From: Gammaproteobacteria bacterium
Lineage (GTDB): Bacteria; Pseudomonadota; Gammaproteobacteria; Acidiferrobacterales; SZUA-150
Assembly: GCA_029880545.1 (NCBI GenBank)
Contig: JAOUOD010000010.1
Location: 1 to 64,000, forward strand
Direction: 5' to 3'
Length of the DNA stretch: 64,000 nt
Every line of letters starts with the position of its first letter. Within the stretch, counting starts at the first letter, position 1. The position numbers and the translations under genes were made by a program. The notes beneath the pieces were generated by a model that had not been told where the DNA came from, made no database searches, and was given only the letters and a program-made list of their open reading frames with translations. Positions 42,064 to 55,326 of this stretch are shown piece after piece.

Positions 42064-43623
42064 ATGATTTACACGCGTAAGACGCCGGCAACCTTGATCA
42101 TGGGCATTATCTTTATGGCCTATGGTTACCTGGTTAAGGCAAACATGCTTGATGGCCTGATGGCCACATTAAAAGTTGAAAAATTGACCGGAGAGATGAT
42201 CTCCATTTCGCTGGCTGCCGGTGCAGTCGGTATCATCATTGGTCTGTGGCAGTTACTGGCCTCACCCAAGGAAGGCAGTATGGATTACTACCTTTCTACA
42301 GTGGCCGGTGCCCTGTTTATCCTGCTGGTAGCAGCCGCGGTAAAATGGGGTCTCGCTCCCTGGGTTGCCGTAATTGGCAAGGCTATGGGCACTGTTGGTG
42401 ATACCGGTAAAACCATCGACAAATTGCTTGGTCTGAACTATGTCGTACTGGGCATCATTGCCGGTATTGTCATCGTCAACTACCTGAAGATTCCCAGCTG
42501 GGCAGAAAATGGTGTTCGCCTTTCCCGCCTGGGATTGAAGACCGGCGTTATCCTGCTGGGCGCGCTGTACAGTATGGCCGAACTGGCCAAGCTGGGCCGC
42601 CTGTCCGTGGTCATGATCGGTTTCTTCGTACTGGGTTCTGTTGGCATGGTGCTCTGGCTCGGCTCTCGTCGCAACATCCCCAACTCCATGGGTGGCGTAC
42701 TCTCAGCCGGTATGGGTGTTTGCGGTGTATCAGCTACAGTTGCCGCTTCCCCGGTTGTCCAGGCCAAGTCTACTGAAATTGCCTACACCATCGGTACCAT
42801 CCTGCTCTGGGGTGTTCTGATGATGTTTATCTTCCCGCCTGTAGGACATGCCCTGGGAATGGGTCCGATCCAGTTCGGTGCATGGGCTGGTACCGGCATT
42901 CTCAACTCAGCACAGGTAGCCGGTGCAGCGTTGGCATTCCAGCCGAACGGTATCGAAACCCTGAAGGTTGCCGAAATCTTCAACATTACTCGTGTACTGT
43001 TCCTGCCTATTATTGTTCTGTGGTTGGCAGTCTGGTACGTGAAGCGTGAAGAAGGTGCGCAACAGGTTAATGTTGGCAAGGTTATTGTTGGCAAGTTCCC
43101 GGTATTCGTTCTGGGCTTCATCCTGATATTCGCCCTGTCTTCTACCGGTATCTTTGCTCCGGCAAACCATTACAAGGGCAAGTACTTCGATAACAACATC
43201 AAGGAAGCCAAGCTTCTTAAAGATGAAGAAGTGGCAGCCCTGCAGGCACAGTCCGACAAGGTTCAGCGTGAAGATCGCAAGGCGGCACTGGCTCGCCTCA
43301 TCGAAAACAAGAAGGTTATGTCTATCGATGATGACGATACCTTGCGCGGCCTGGTCAATGCCAAGGTTCTGGACAAGGATGCCAACAAGATACTGAAAAA
43401 TGCACACAAGGCTGTTCGCCATACCGCCAAGCGCGTCAAGGCATTCCGAAACCTGATCGTCTGGTTCTTCGCCTTCGGCCTGGTCGGACTGGGTATGCAA
43501 ATCACGTTCTCGTCCATCAAGCAGGCAGGCGGTCAACCGCTGGTCATTGGCACCATTGTCGGTACTACCAAGGCCATCGGCGCATTGATCGTCATCCTCA
43601 TGTTTGTACGTGAAACGATTTAA
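42064..43623 (+). CDS. YeiH/PSE-family membrane transporter (putative anion exporter) with a large charged insert
   Basis: A 519-residue integral membrane protein of the conserved family PF03601 (YeiH, putative sulfate exporter). Core motifs are GVRLSRLGLKTGVILLGAL, GVCGVSATVAASPVVQAKSTEIA and GAWAGTGILNSAQVAGAALAF. About 12 hydrophobic segments. YeiH proteins are usually about 340 residues. This one has extra N-terminal helices and a charged soluble segment at about 365-458 (Lys/Asp/Glu-rich, with DDDDT) before the last two helices. The substrate is unknown. The gene has a strong ribosome site and is followed 23 bases later by a 42-residue membrane protein gene. Confidence 0.87.
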   Translation: MIYTRKTPATLIMGIIFMAYGYLVKANMLDGLMATLKVEKLTGEMISISLAAGAVGIIIGLWQLLASPKEGSMDYYLSTVAGALFILLVAAAVKWGLAPWVAVIGKAMGTVGDTGKTIDKLLGLNYVVLGIIAGIVIVNYLKIPSWAENGVRLSRLGLKTGVILLGALYSMAELAKLGRLSVVMIGFFVLGSVGMVLWLGSRRNIPNSMGGVLSAGMGVCGVSATVAASPVVQAKSTEIAYTIGTILLWGVLMMFIFPPVGHALGMGPIQFGAWAGTGILNSAQVAGAALAFQPNGIETLKVAEIFNITRVLFLPIIVLWLAVWYVKREEGAQQVNVGKVIVGKFPVFVLGFILIFALSSTGIFAPANHYKGKYFDNNIKEAKLLKDEEVAALQAQSDKVQREDRKAALARLIENKKVMSIDDDDTLRGLVNAKVLDKDANKILKNAHKAVRHTAKRVKAFRNLIVWFFAFGLVGLGMQITFSSIKQAGGQPLVIGTIVGTTKAIGALIVILMFVRETI

Positions 43624-43646
43624 ACCTGCTCAGGGAGATATTAATT

Positions 43647-43775
43647 ATGTCTGAAAAGAAATTTGAACGTGGCACCGCCCTGTCGATCTTCAAAAGTGAC
43701 CGCATGGAAGACTTTGTGGCACTCGGAATATCACTGGCGATAGTTGCAATAGTTGTATTGTCTATTCCCAAATAA
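43647..43775 (+). CDS. 42-residue single-helix membrane protein
   Basis: A short gene between the transporter and a terminator. The first 22 residues are charged (SEKKFERGTALSIFKSDRMED), then one hydrophobic helix (about 23-39) ends in PK. AGGGAGA lies before the ATG at workable spacing, and codon use is like its neighbours. I do not recognise the family. Position and size suggest a small subunit or regulator of the transporter, as with other tiny membrane proteins beside large complexes; this is inference. Confidence 0.8.
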   Translation: MSEKKFERGTALSIFKSDRMEDFVALGISLAIVAIVVLSIPK

Positions 43776-43798
43776 CGAAATGTGATTTAATCACGACT

Positions 43799-43832
43799 CC
43801 CGGATCCTGTTCGCAGGGTCCGGGATTTTTTT
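43799..43832 (+). terminator. Intrinsic terminator after the transporter pair
   Basis: CCCGGATCC (43799-43807) pairs with GGGTCCGGG (43816-43824), allowing one mismatch near the loop, followed by A and seven T. It closes the transporter/small protein unit. Confidence 0.9.
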
Positions 43833-43856
43833 CGACTGAATAATTCAATATACAAG

Positions 43857-44318
43857 ATGACCTATCAAAAAATATTGCTTGCCAGCCACGGTACGCGCGG
43901 CGCCCGGGCCGCGGAACTATACGCCCTGGACATCGCTGCCGATGGTGGCCATATCGATCATCTCGAAATTGTGCCTGATTTCTGGAAAGGCATGATGGGC
44001 GATGACTGGCTGAACAACTCTTCTACCCAGATTGTTTTCGGAGAATACGTTGAAAACCAGCTGGAAAACGAAATCCAGGAGCGAATGGAGAAGGTCAAGG
44101 CAGAGGTCGAAGCCGCCGGTTTTGGCTATAGCGCATTCGTTGATCTTGGTAAGCCTACAGATTGCCTGGTAAAGCAGTCCTTGTCAGAAAATTATGATGT
44201 CATCATCATCGGCTCGCCAAGACCAAAAGGCGAGCAAGGTTACCGCTCGCGCATTCATGTAGATGAGTTGTCGCGCGCCATTAAAGCACCTTTGCTGATT
44301 GTACCGTTTCCTTTATGA
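43857..44318 (+). CDS. Universal stress protein family (UspA-like)
   Basis: A 153-residue protein with the Usp fold pattern: KILLASHGTRGARAAELYALDIA at the N-terminus, NYDVIIIGSPRPKGEQGYRSRIHVDELSRAIKAPLLIVP at the C-terminus. The ATP-binding glycine motif (GxxGxxxx(S)) is modified, so nucleotide binding is uncertain. It overlaps the next gene by 4 bases, implying a functional pair. Confidence 0.87.
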   Translation: MTYQKILLASHGTRGARAAELYALDIAADGGHIDHLEIVPDFWKGMMGDDWLNNSSTQIVFGEYVENQLENEIQERMEKVKAEVEAAGFGYSAFVDLGKPTDCLVKQSLSENYDVIIIGSPRPKGEQGYRSRIHVDELSRAIKAPLLIVPFPL

Positions 44319-44944
44319 CAGAAATCCGTACCAAAGAAACACCGCCCATTGATTCAACTGATGCTGCCTGGGTGACCATCAGGTCTGATCTTCCTGCTGA
44401 TAAGGTCTTTGCTATCCTGTCTGATGTGGAAGTATTGTTAAGAATCAACCCATACTACTATTTTGAAAGCCTGTCAGTCGCCGACAACAGCTACACCATG
44501 CAGCTGACCAATCACAGTAACCAGCAGAATACGCAGACCAGTTTCACTTGCACACACGGTGAAAACAGGCTGGAGCTGGTATACAGGGACTTTATCAAGA
44601 AGCGCACTGTGCTCGAGGTAAAAGCGGATAACACGGGTTGCGTCATCACATTGTCCGATGACTACAGCAACCTGTCTGAACCAGAGCGTGAAAAGCGCGT
44701 CGATGAAGTGGACAAGAGCCTCAATGCCTGGGGCGAAGCCATTCTCACCTATCTCTCCAGGATAAAACGCTGGTCCTGGCTGCCCGGCTGGCGCACCTAC
44801 ATGCGCAGGTTTTGGATCCCGATGAAGCCTTCCGCGCGGAGAATTGTCTGGATGCTGTACCTGGTTACGGTCGTTGAGTTTTTCTTCTTTTTATTTGTCA
44901 TGCTCATTTACGTTTTAGAGCAAATGAAACCGGATATATTCTGA
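44315..44944 (+). CDS. START/SRPBCC-like protein with a C-terminal membrane helix
   Basis: A 209-residue protein. Residues about 15-150 have the SRPBCC pattern (AAWVTIRSDLPADKVFAILSDVEVLLRINPYYYFESL, later WGEAILTYLSRIKRWSWLPGW). The C-terminal 35 residues hold one membrane helix (VWMLYLVTVVEFFFFLFVMLIYVL). SRPBCC proteins bind hydrophobic ligands; here the domain would be held at the inner membrane. It is coupled by a 4-base overlap to the UspA-like gene. Specific function is unknown. Confidence 0.75.
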   Translation: MTEIRTKETPPIDSTDAAWVTIRSDLPADKVFAILSDVEVLLRINPYYYFESLSVADNSYTMQLTNHSNQQNTQTSFTCTHGENRLELVYRDFIKKRTVLEVKADNTGCVITLSDDYSNLSEPEREKRVDEVDKSLNAWGEAILTYLSRIKRWSWLPGWRTYMRRFWIPMKPSARRIVWMLYLVTVVEFFFFLFVMLIYVLEQMKPDIF

Positions 44945-44986
44945 CGCTCCAGCTTCGTTAAGAAACACGCCAGATTCGCCAAGCCC

Positions 44987-45289
44987 TCACGGCTTGCTTT
45001 TCTTCTGCTTGTCGACCAGCTGATAGAATGTCTCGTCAGGCTTGACCATACCCAGCTCGGAACGGGCGCGCTCCTCAATTGCCTGCAAGCCGTGCTTGAG
45101 ATCGGCCACTTCAGCCTGCAGTGCCTGGTTTCGTTCCCTGAGGGTCCTGTTTTCCAGTTGCTGTCGCGCAATTTCATCGCGTAATTGCCAGACGCGCACG
45201 ATACTGCCGCTTCCCAGCCACAAAGGGTACTGAAGCAGCAGCAGAACCGTCGCAAGGAACACGATAATCAGGCGATCACGACTCATCAT
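44987..45289 (-). CDS. ftsB: Cell division protein FtsB
   Basis: A 100-residue bitopic protein: a short cytoplasmic start, one membrane helix (LIIVFLATVLLLLQYPLW), then a periplasmic leucine-zipper-like coiled coil (RVWQLRDEIARQQLENRTLRERNQALQAEVADLKHG) and the ERARSELGMVKPDETFYQ motif. It forms the FtsQBL divisome complex. Downstream of eno, as usual. Confidence 0.95.
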   Translation of the reverse strand: MMSRDRLIIVFLATVLLLLQYPLWLGSGSIVRVWQLRDEIARQQLENRTLRERNQALQAEVADLKHGLQAIEERARSELGMVKPDETFYQLVDKQKKSKP

Positions 45290-45329
45290 GCCGCCATCAT
45301 ATCACCGGATTGGGTAATCCAGATATAAA

Positions 45330-46619
<1,290 letters not shown>

Positions 46620-46684
46620 TTAATCACTCTCTGCCGGTCTCACACCGGGGTCTTGTTGGTCTCTGGTTTCGGGCGCGGAGTGTA

Positions 46685-47527
46685 CTACGAGTTGAGCAAT
46701 ATCTCATCAAGTGGACGCGATTTTACCAGGCTGTCGATGTCCTTGAGCATGGTCAATAAGGACTTCATACGGCCCAGCGGCCAGGCGTTGGGTCCGTCAC
46801 TGAGCGCTTCGGCAGGATTGGGGTGAGTTTCCATGAAAATGCCGGCAACCCCCACCGCCACCGCCGCCCTGGCCAGAACCGGGACATGTTCCCGTTGACC
46901 GCCTGATGCTGTGCCCTGCCCCCCTGGCAGCTGCACCGAGTGCGTGGCATCGAAAACCACCGGACAGCCCGTCTGGCGCATGATCGCAAGCGAGCGCATG
47001 TCAGATACCAGGTTGTTGTAACCAAAGCTTGCGCCACGCTCACAGACCATAATACGGTCTTTTCCGCCGACCGCTGCAGCCTTGTCGACAACATTGGCCA
47101 TATCACCTGGTGCCATAAACTGACCCTTCTTGATATTGACCGGCTTGCCGGCCGCCACTACCGCCTCGATGAAATCCGTCTGTCGACAGAGAAATGCCGG
47201 CGTCTGCAGCACGTCTACTGCCGCGGCTACCGCGTCCACCTGGGTAATATCATGCACATCGGTCAGCACCGGAACACCGATCTGTTTGCGCACATCAGCA
47301 AGAATTTCCAGACCCTCTTCCATGCCCGGACCCCGGAAGGATTTGCCCGAGCTCCGGTTTGCCTTGTCAAAGGAGGATTTGTAAATAAACGGAATGCCCA
47401 GCTCATCGGTGATCTGCTTTAGCTGTCCCGATGTATCCATGGCCATCTGCCGGGATTCGATGACGCATGGCCCGGCAATGAGGAATAACGGCCTGTCGAG
47501 ACCGACTTCAAAATCACATAACTTCAT
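46685..47527 (-). CDS. kdsA: 3-deoxy-8-phosphooctulonate synthase
   Basis: A 280-residue enzyme condensing phosphoenolpyruvate and arabinose 5-phosphate for LPS core synthesis. Signatures: [43 protein letters not shown], and [12 protein letters not shown]. Its presence marks a Gram-negative envelope. It starts directly after the pyrG stop. Confidence 0.97.
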   Translation of the reverse strand: MKLCDFEVGLDRPLFLIAGPCVIESRQMAMDTSGQLKQITDELGIPFIYKSSFDKANRSSGKSFRGPGMEEGLEILADVRKQIGVPVLTDVHDITQVDAVAAAVDVLQTPAFLCRQTDFIEAVVAAGKPVNIKKGQFMAPGDMANVVDKAAAVGGKDRIMVCERGASFGYNNLVSDMRSLAIMRQTGCPVVFDATHSVQLPGGQGTASGGQREHVPVLARAAVAVGVAGIFMETHPNPAEALSDGPNAWPLGRMKSLLTMLKDIDSLVKSRPLDEILLNS

Positions 47528-49192
<1,665 letters not shown>

Positions 49193-49280
49193 TCAGTAAG
49201 CCTGGATTGAATCAGGCGTGGGTTGAATCATCGTGACAATATCGTCTGGACGGGATGACAAAGTACCAGAAGCGACGGAC

Positions 49281-50645
49281 TCAGACAACAAGGTTTACCC
49301 AATCCCCATTTTTATTGGTTTCGGTGATCTCAAATACCTTGCCGGGTTCACCCTGCCGACAACAAAACGGTTCAAACACGGCCACCCCGGGCACGGCAGC
49401 CAACTGTCCGTCAATAAATATCAATGGCAGACGGTTTTTCAACCAGGGCGGTACCGCCGCATCCTGAAGCACCTTTTTTAGCTGGTGGTGCAGTTGCCTT
49501 CCCGGCAACTGCACCCGCTCACCACCCCGGCGCTGCCTGAGCTCGATAGTTGCGCCGACCAGCAGCCGACTGGATATCCCTGCTGCGGCCGTTTCATGGA
49601 GCCGCAACCGGATAGCCAGATCGGGCAACTCAAGCTCCGGGGTGCTGTCAGGCCATGCCAGTTGCCAGTTACCAGGAATCACCGGGGCCGATCTCCTGAC
49701 TGCCAGAATATCCCGATAGCACCAGACTTCAGCCTCACCCCAGCGTACGCTATGGGGCGTGGACTGGTGCAAAAGGGAAATAATCTCCGTCAGCTTGTGG
49801 CGCGAGGGCATGGGATACCCCCTTCGCCTCAACCACAACCGAACAGTCAATGCCTGTTCGCCGGGCGCCAATCTAGATAGCGCCGAAACAGAAAGCTCCC
49901 CATCGGCGGTCTGACACAGCGCCAGGTGCCCGGAAATGGATTGATCGAGCAATTCCCCGGTATCGCGCGCATCACCCGCCACCTGGGCCAAACGCCGCCC
50001 CACGCCTGGCCAACGGGCCTCCAGCATCGGCACTACCTGATGTCGAAGGTAGTTCCGGTCGAAACCGGAAAGACGATTGGTCTCATCTTCAATCCATGAC
50101 AAATCCTCGGCCCGAGCATAGTCAAGTATTTGCCGGCGAGAAATATCAAGCAGTGGACGGATCAGTTGGCCGCGAGCAAACGGCCTTGTCGCCCGCATGG
50201 CCGCCCAGCCGTGAACGCCGCTGCCACGCATCAGTCGGAGCAAGACCGTTTCTGCCTGGTCATCTTGATGGTGTGCGGTCAGTAACAGCTTCTTGTCTGC
50301 GCTGATATGATCAGCAAGTGCCTTGTACCGGGCATGCCTGGCCCGCGCCTCGGTGTTGCCTGGCGAGCCTGCGAGTGAGATTTTTTCGACAACGAGGGCT
50401 ATGCCAAGTGTTTCGCATACCTGCTGACAATGCGCTTGCCAGGCGTTGGCATTGGCACTGATAGCATGATTGACGTGGACAGCCGATACGTTGAATTCGG
50501 TCCTGGAAAGCAAGTGCAGCAGGACATGAGAATCGACGCCACCACTATAGGCAACCACGCACTGATGACGCCCGGGCGTCGCGCCCAGCCGAATCAGGGT
50601 GTCTTGCAGAGATTCCGGGTCGAGCGTGGAATCAGTTTTCCTCAA
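49281..50645 (-). CDS. tilS: tRNA(Ile)-lysidine synthase
   Basis: A 454-residue enzyme that converts the wobble C of the CAU anticodon in minor tRNA-Ile to lysidine. The PP-loop [17 protein letters not shown] is near residues 29-45, followed by [23 protein letters not shown]. The C-terminal domains are present. The first possible start is a TTG at 50645 overlapping the accA end. No ATG stands near the expected N-terminus, so the exact start is uncertain. Confidence 0.93.
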   Translation of the reverse strand: MRKTDSTLDPESLQDTLIRLGATPGRHQCVVAYSGGVDSHVLLHLLSRTEFNVSAVHVNHAISANANAWQAHCQQVCETLGIALVVEKISLAGSPGNTEARARHARYKALADHISADKKLLLTAHHQDDQAETVLLRLMRGSGVHGWAAMRATRPFARGQLIRPLLDISRRQILDYARAEDLSWIEDETNRLSGFDRNYLRHQVVPMLEARWPGVGRRLAQVAGDARDTGELLDQSISGHLALCQTADGELSVSALSRLAPGEQALTVRLWLRRRGYPMPSRHKLTEIISLLHQSTPHSVRWGEAEVWCYRDILAVRRSAPVIPGNWQLAWPDSTPELELPDLAIRLRLHETAAAGISSRLLVGATIELRQRRGGERVQLPGRQLHHQLKKVLQDAAVPPWLKNRLPLIFIDGQLAAVPGVAVFEPFCCRQGEPGKVFEITETNKNGDWVNLVV

Positions 50646-51591
50646 ACCGGCCGGCCTTCATATAACGCTGGTAGCGCTGGTCCAGCAGGCTGTCTATCGG
50701 GATGGTATCAAGTTCGTTAAGCGTCGACACCAAGGCGGCCTTGACCTGCCCGGCCATGGTTTCCATGTCGCGATGCGCGCCGCCCAGCGGTTCCGAAATA
50801 ATGGAATCCACCAGGCCCAGCTCCTTGAGCCTGTCGGCAGTAATACCCATGGCTTCTGCTGCTATCGGCGCCTTGTCCGCACTCTTCCAGAGTATCGAGG
50901 CACAGCCTTCAGGCGAAATCACCGAATACGTGGAATATCCCAGCATCATCAGGCGGTCACACACGCCTATGGCCAGTGCACCACCCGACCCGCCTTCGCC
51001 AATCACGACGCTGATGATGGGGGTCTTCAGGTCCGCCATGACGTACAAGTTGCGGGCAATAGCTTCTGACTGACCACGTTCTTCCGCACCTACACCCGGA
51101 TAAGCACCTGGTGTATCGATAAAGGTAATTACTGGTAACTTGAAGCGCTCGGCAGTCTCCATCAGGCGCAACGCCTTACGGTAGCCTTCCGGGCGCGGCA
51201 TACCAAAATTGCGCCGAACTTTCTCCCGGGTATCACGACCTTTTTGGTGGCCAATGACCATCACCGGCCGTCCTTCAAGCCTGGCAATACCACCCACCAG
51301 CGCCGGGTCATCAGCAAACCGGCGGTCGCCGTGCAGCTCTTCGAAATCAGTCATCATGAGCTCGACGTAATCCAGCGTATACGGGCGCTGGGGATGACGA
51401 GCAAGCTGGGATATCTGCCAAGGCGTCAGCGAACTGAAAATATTCTCGGTAAGCTTGCGGCTCTTTTCCTCAAGCTTGTGAATTTCTTCCTGGATATCAA
51501 TACTGCCTTCCTTGTTGGCAGTGCGCAGCGCCTCGATCTTGGCATCAAGGTCAGCAATGGATTGTTCGAATTCGAGATAATTCTGGTTCAT
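50632..51591 (-). CDS. accA: Acetyl-CoA carboxylase carboxyltransferase subunit alpha
   Basis: A 319-residue subunit that, with AccD, transfers CO2 from carboxybiotin to acetyl-CoA. Signatures: [67 protein letters not shown] and [22 protein letters not shown]. Complete. It follows dnaE in the common dnaE-accA-tilS order. Confidence 0.98.
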   Translation of the reverse strand: MNQNYLEFEQSIADLDAKIEALRTANKEGSIDIQEEIHKLEEKSRKLTENIFSSLTPWQISQLARHPQRPYTLDYVELMMTDFEELHGDRRFADDPALVGGIARLEGRPVMVIGHQKGRDTREKVRRNFGMPRPEGYRKALRLMETAERFKLPVITFIDTPGAYPGVGAEERGQSEAIARNLYVMADLKTPIISVVIGEGGSGGALAIGVCDRLMMLGYSTYSVISPEGCASILWKSADKAPIAAEAMGITADRLKELGLVDSIISEPLGGAHRDMETMAGQVKAALVSTLNELDTIPIDSLLDQRYQRYMKAGRFEEN

Positions 51592-51664
51592 TCTGTTCGA
51601 CCTTTCAGGCCCCTGACTACGTTTTGCGCGAGGATAACAGAAGAATCAAGCGCTTACAAAACCA

Positions 51665-54600
51665 TCATTGCCCGTAAAAAACCTCAACACGCTCCTCTCC
51701 TGCCAGTTCATTCAAGCGCTCGAGTGCTCCATGGGTCAACCGGAAGCACCACTGTTCATCAAACACCAGGTCCGCTTCTGCCCGGTTATTGGTGTAATGA
51801 ACGGTAACCGCACAACGACCATCCTCATGCGGCTGAATTATCTCTTTCAGTCGCGGCAACAGGTGATCATGGAACTGGCTGGCATCAAGACGCAGCGCCA
51901 GCTTGCGGGCAAATGCCTGTTGCGCCTGGTCAATGCCGTAGATTTCATTGGCGCGCATCTTGAAGCCGCCGGAGTATTCATCTACCGATGCCTCGCCCTT
52001 TACAACAAGCAGCGCATCCTTGACCAGCAGATCGCGGTATTGCTGAAACATGTCCGAGAATACAGCAAGCTCGATGCGACCGGTCTTGTCATCCAGCGTA
52101 ATAAATGCCATGCGGTCACCGCGCTTGGTCTGCATGGTACGAATGCCGACGATCAAGCCGGCAACAATGATCGACTTCCTGTCCTCGACATTGATGTTGG
52201 CAATACTGGAATCGGTAATTTTGTTAAGTGTCGGAATATAGCGGTTGATAGGATGCCCGGTAAGATACAAACCCAGTGTCAGCTTTTCCCCTTCGAGACG
52301 CTGATCCTCATCCCAGGCTGGCACCTGCGCATAAGGCGCCTTCTGTTGAACAGTTTCAGTGGCAAACATATCCATCAACCCGGCTTCCTGGTTATGACTA
52401 TGCTGGCCGCCGGCCTGCAAGGCATCGTTGAGTGATGCCATGAGCACGGCCCGATCCTGGCCAAACTCGTCCAGTGCGCCGGCGCGAATGAGTGACTCCA
52501 GTGTGCGGCGATTGATCTTGCGAAGATCGACGCGCCGACACAGTTCAAACAAGTCGGTAAACTCACCGTTTCGGTCACGATCCTCGAGAATGGATTCAAT
52601 CGCCGCCTGGCCAAGCCCCTTGATGGCACCAAGGCCGTAAAGAATGGTCTTGTCATCGATCGGGGTAAACTCGTAATGGCAATGGGCAATGGCCGGTGGC
52701 TTGATCTCAAGACCCATGTCACGACATTCGGCAATCATCGTGACCACCTTGTCGGTGTTGTCCATATCCGACGACAATACCGCAGCCATGAATGCCGCCG
52801 GGTAATGTGTTTTCAGCCACGCCGTCTGGTAGGCGATCAGCGCATAGGCGGCGGAATGGGAACGGTTAAAACCGTATCCGGCAAATTTTTCGATCAAGTC
52901 AAAGATGTCCGATGCCAGCTTGCCATCGACATTATTGGCTTCAGCGCCGGAAACAAATATATCGCGCTGCTTTGCCATCTCCTCGGGCTTTTTCTTGCCC
53001 ATGGCGCGACGCAACAAGTCAGCGCCACCAAGTGTATAGCCGGACAACACCTGGGCAATCTGCATAACCTGTTCCTGGTACAGGATGATGCCGTAGGTAG
53101 GCTTGAGTATCGGTTCCAGTGATGGATGCGGATAGACCACCCTGGCGCGGCCATGTTTACGGTTGATGTAATCATCCACCATGCCCGACTGTAACGGCCC
53201 CGGGCGAAACAAGGCGACCAGGGCGATAATTTCCTCGAAGTTGTCCGGTTGCAATCGCTTGATCAGGTCTTTCATGCCGCGTGACTCAAGCTGGAACAAG
53301 GCCGTGGTCTTGCATTCCATGAGCAACTGGTAACTGGCCCTGTCATCTATAGGCAGTTGATCAATCACCAGTGGCGATTCACCGCTGCTGTGACGATTGC
53401 GGTTGATAATCTTGACTGCCTTGTCGATGATGGTGAGATTGCGCAGACCCAGGAAATCAAACTTCACAAGACCAATGATCTCAAGATCATCCTTGTCCAG
53501 TTGCGATACCAGTGCCTTGCCACCCTGTTCACAGTAGGTCGGCATGAAGTCGGTTAACGGCTTGGGTGCTATCACCACACCACCGGCGTGCTTGCCGGCA
53601 TTGCGCGCCATGCCTTCCAGCGCCAGTGCGTTGTTGATCAGATCGGTAACATCTTCATCTTTCTCGTAACGCTCCTTGAGCTCGGGCTCCAGCTCGAGCG
53701 CCTTGGTCAGGGTCATGCCTACTTCAAACGGGACCAGCTTGGCCAGGCGATCAACAAAACCGTAGGGATGATCCATAACACGACCAACGTCACGCACAAC
53801 CGCGCGCGCCGCCATGGTTCCATAGGTGATAATCTGCGACACCTTGTCCCGCCCGTAACGCTGGGCCACGTAATCAATAACGCGGTCACGCTTGTCCATG
53901 CAGAAGTCCACGTCAAAATCGGGCATGGACACACGCTCGGGATTCAGGAAGCGTTCGAACAGCAGGTCATACTTGATGGGATCAAGATCGGTAATGCGCA
54001 GCGCATAGGCCACCAGAGAACCCGCGCCTGATCCACGCCCCGGCCCCACCGGTACATCGTTATGCTTGGCCCACTGGATAAAGTCGGCAACGATCAGGAA
54101 GTAGCCCGGGAAGCCCATATCAATAATAACGTTCAGCTCCAGCTCCAGCCGATCGTAATATTCCTGGCGATCCAGTTTCTCGCCGCCCTGTTCCAGCTCA
54201 ATATAGCGTTCTTCAAGACCGCTCAATGACTGTTCGCGCAAGACATCATTAATGGTCTTGCCTTCAGGCACCGGGTAATCCGGAAGATAATACGTACCGA
54301 ATTCCAGCTCCAGGTTGCAACGCCGGGCGATGGCCACGGTATTTTCCAGTGCCTCGGGAATATCCGAGAACAGCTCGGCCATTTCTTCCGGCTTGCGCAG
54401 GTATTGCTGGCTGGTGTAGCGTCGCGGGCGCCGGTTATCCGCCAACACGCGGCCATCATGGATGCAGGTCCGCACTTCGTGATATTCAAAGTCTTCCTGC
54501 TTGAGAAAATGCACATGATTGGTGGCCACCACCGGCAATTGGTGTTGCTCGGCCAATGCCACCGCGGCATGCACATAATCTTCCTGGTGTGGTTGCCCGG

Positions 54601-55111
54601 TTCGCTGCAGTTCAATATAAAAGCGGCCCGGGAACAGGTTCATGTACTCGGCGACAAGCCTGGCGCACGCTTCCTGATTACCGGCCTGCACCGCCTGCCC
54701 CAGGTCACCCTCCTGTGCCCCGGACAATGCAATCAACCCGTCAGTCTGGCCTTGCAGCCAATCCTTTGAAATACACGGCCGGCCCGTATGCTGGCCCTCG
54801 GCATAGGCACGGGAAATCAGGCGATTGAGGTTGTGATAACCGTCGCGATCCTGGCACAGCAATACCAGCCGGAACGGCTTGTTGTGGTCATCCGGATTCT
54901 CGATCCAGACATCCGATCCCATGATCGGCTTGATCCCGGCACCACTGGCGGCACGGTAAAACTTCACAATGGCAAAGAAGTTGGCCAGGTCCGTCACCGC
55001 GACAGCCGGCATCCTGGCTTCCTTTGCCGCAGCAACCAGATCCTTGACCCGGATTATGCCGTCGACCAGGGAAAACTCGGTGTGAACATGGAGGTGTACA
55101 AATGTGCTCAT
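51665..55111 (-). CDS. dnaE: DNA polymerase III subunit alpha
   Basis: A 1148-residue replicative polymerase. The N-terminal PHP domain has FVHLHVHTEFSLVDG. The polymerase core has PVGPGRGSGAGSLVAYALRITDLDPI and PDFDVDFCMDKRDRVIDYV with the catalytic Asp residues. Then come GYGFNRSHSAAYALIAYQTAWLKTHYP, helix-hairpin-helix and OB-fold (IIVAGLIVGIRTMQTKRGDRMAFITLDD) parts. Length is normal for the DnaE1 type. Confidence 0.98.
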   Translation of the reverse strand: MSTFVHLHVHTEFSLVDGIIRVKDLVAAAKEARMPAVAVTDLANFFAIVKFYRAASGAGIKPIMGSDVWIENPDDHNKPFRLVLLCQDRDGYHNLNRLISRAYAEGQHTGRPCISKDWLQGQTDGLIALSGAQEGDLGQAVQAGNQEACARLVAEYMNLFPGRFYIELQRTGQPHQEDYVHAAVALAEQHQLPVVATNHVHFLKQEDFEYHEVRTCIHDGRVLADNRRPRRYTSQQYLRKPEEMAELFSDIPEALENTVAIARRCNLELEFGTYYLPDYPVPEGKTINDVLREQSLSGLEERYIELEQGGEKLDRQEYYDRLELELNVIIDMGFPGYFLIVADFIQWAKHNDVPVGPGRGSGAGSLVAYALRITDLDPIKYDLLFERFLNPERVSMPDFDVDFCMDKRDRVIDYVAQRYGRDKVSQIITYGTMAARAVVRDVGRVMDHPYGFVDRLAKLVPFEVGMTLTKALELEPELKERYEKDEDVTDLINNALALEGMARNAGKHAGGVVIAPKPLTDFMPTYCEQGGKALVSQLDKDDLEIIGLVKFDFLGLRNLTIIDKAVKIINRNRHSSGESPLVIDQLPIDDRASYQLLMECKTTALFQLESRGMKDLIKRLQPDNFEEIIALVALFRPGPLQSGMVDDYINRKHGRARVVYPHPSLEPILKPTYGIILYQEQVMQIAQVLSGYTLGGADLLRRAMGKKKPEEMAKQRDIFVSGAEANNVDGKLASDIFDLIEKFAGYGFNRSHSAAYALIAYQTAWLKTHYPAAFMAAVLSSDMDNTDKVVTMIAECRDMGLEIKPPAIAHCHYEFTPIDDKTILYGLGAIKGLGQAAIESILEDRDRNGEFTDLFELCRRVDLRKINRRTLESLIRAGALDEFGQDRAVLMASLNDALQAGGQHSHNQEAGLMDMFATETVQQKAPYAQVPAWDEDQRLEGEKLTLGLYLTGHPINRYIPTLNKITDSSIANINVEDRKSIIVAGLIVGIRTMQTKRGDRMAFITLDDKTGRIELAVFSDMFQQYRDLLVKDALLVVKGEASVDEYSGGFKMRANEIYGIDQAQQAFARKLALRLDASQFHDHLLPRLKEIIQPHEDGRCAVTVHYTNNRAEADLVFDEQWCFRLTHGALERLNELAGEERVEVFYGQ

Positions 55112-55282
55112 GGTGCGTATTTCACACCATTCGACCGAGAAAACAAAATGGCAAGAAAATCAGCTGTGGCCTGACCGACCGTCATGGACGAGACATGCCC
55201 TGTAATCTCCAAAAATATCAGGCCCGTTTTGTATAAATACTGTCTCAGTTAGCGCTGATTGCATAATCCATACTCATAAATC

Positions 55283-55316
55283 ACGCCTGTCCCGATAAAT
55301 TGGTCGGGACAGGCGT
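55283..55316 (-). terminator. 13-bp hairpin after the fibronectin-repeat gene
   Basis: ACGCCTGTCCCGA (55283-55295) pairs perfectly with 55304-55316 around an 8-base loop, 11 bases below the stop codon on the minus strand. The downstream run is ATTTATG rather than a clean T run, so its efficiency as an intrinsic terminator is uncertain. Confidence 0.6.
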
Positions 55317-55326
55317 TATGCCGGCC

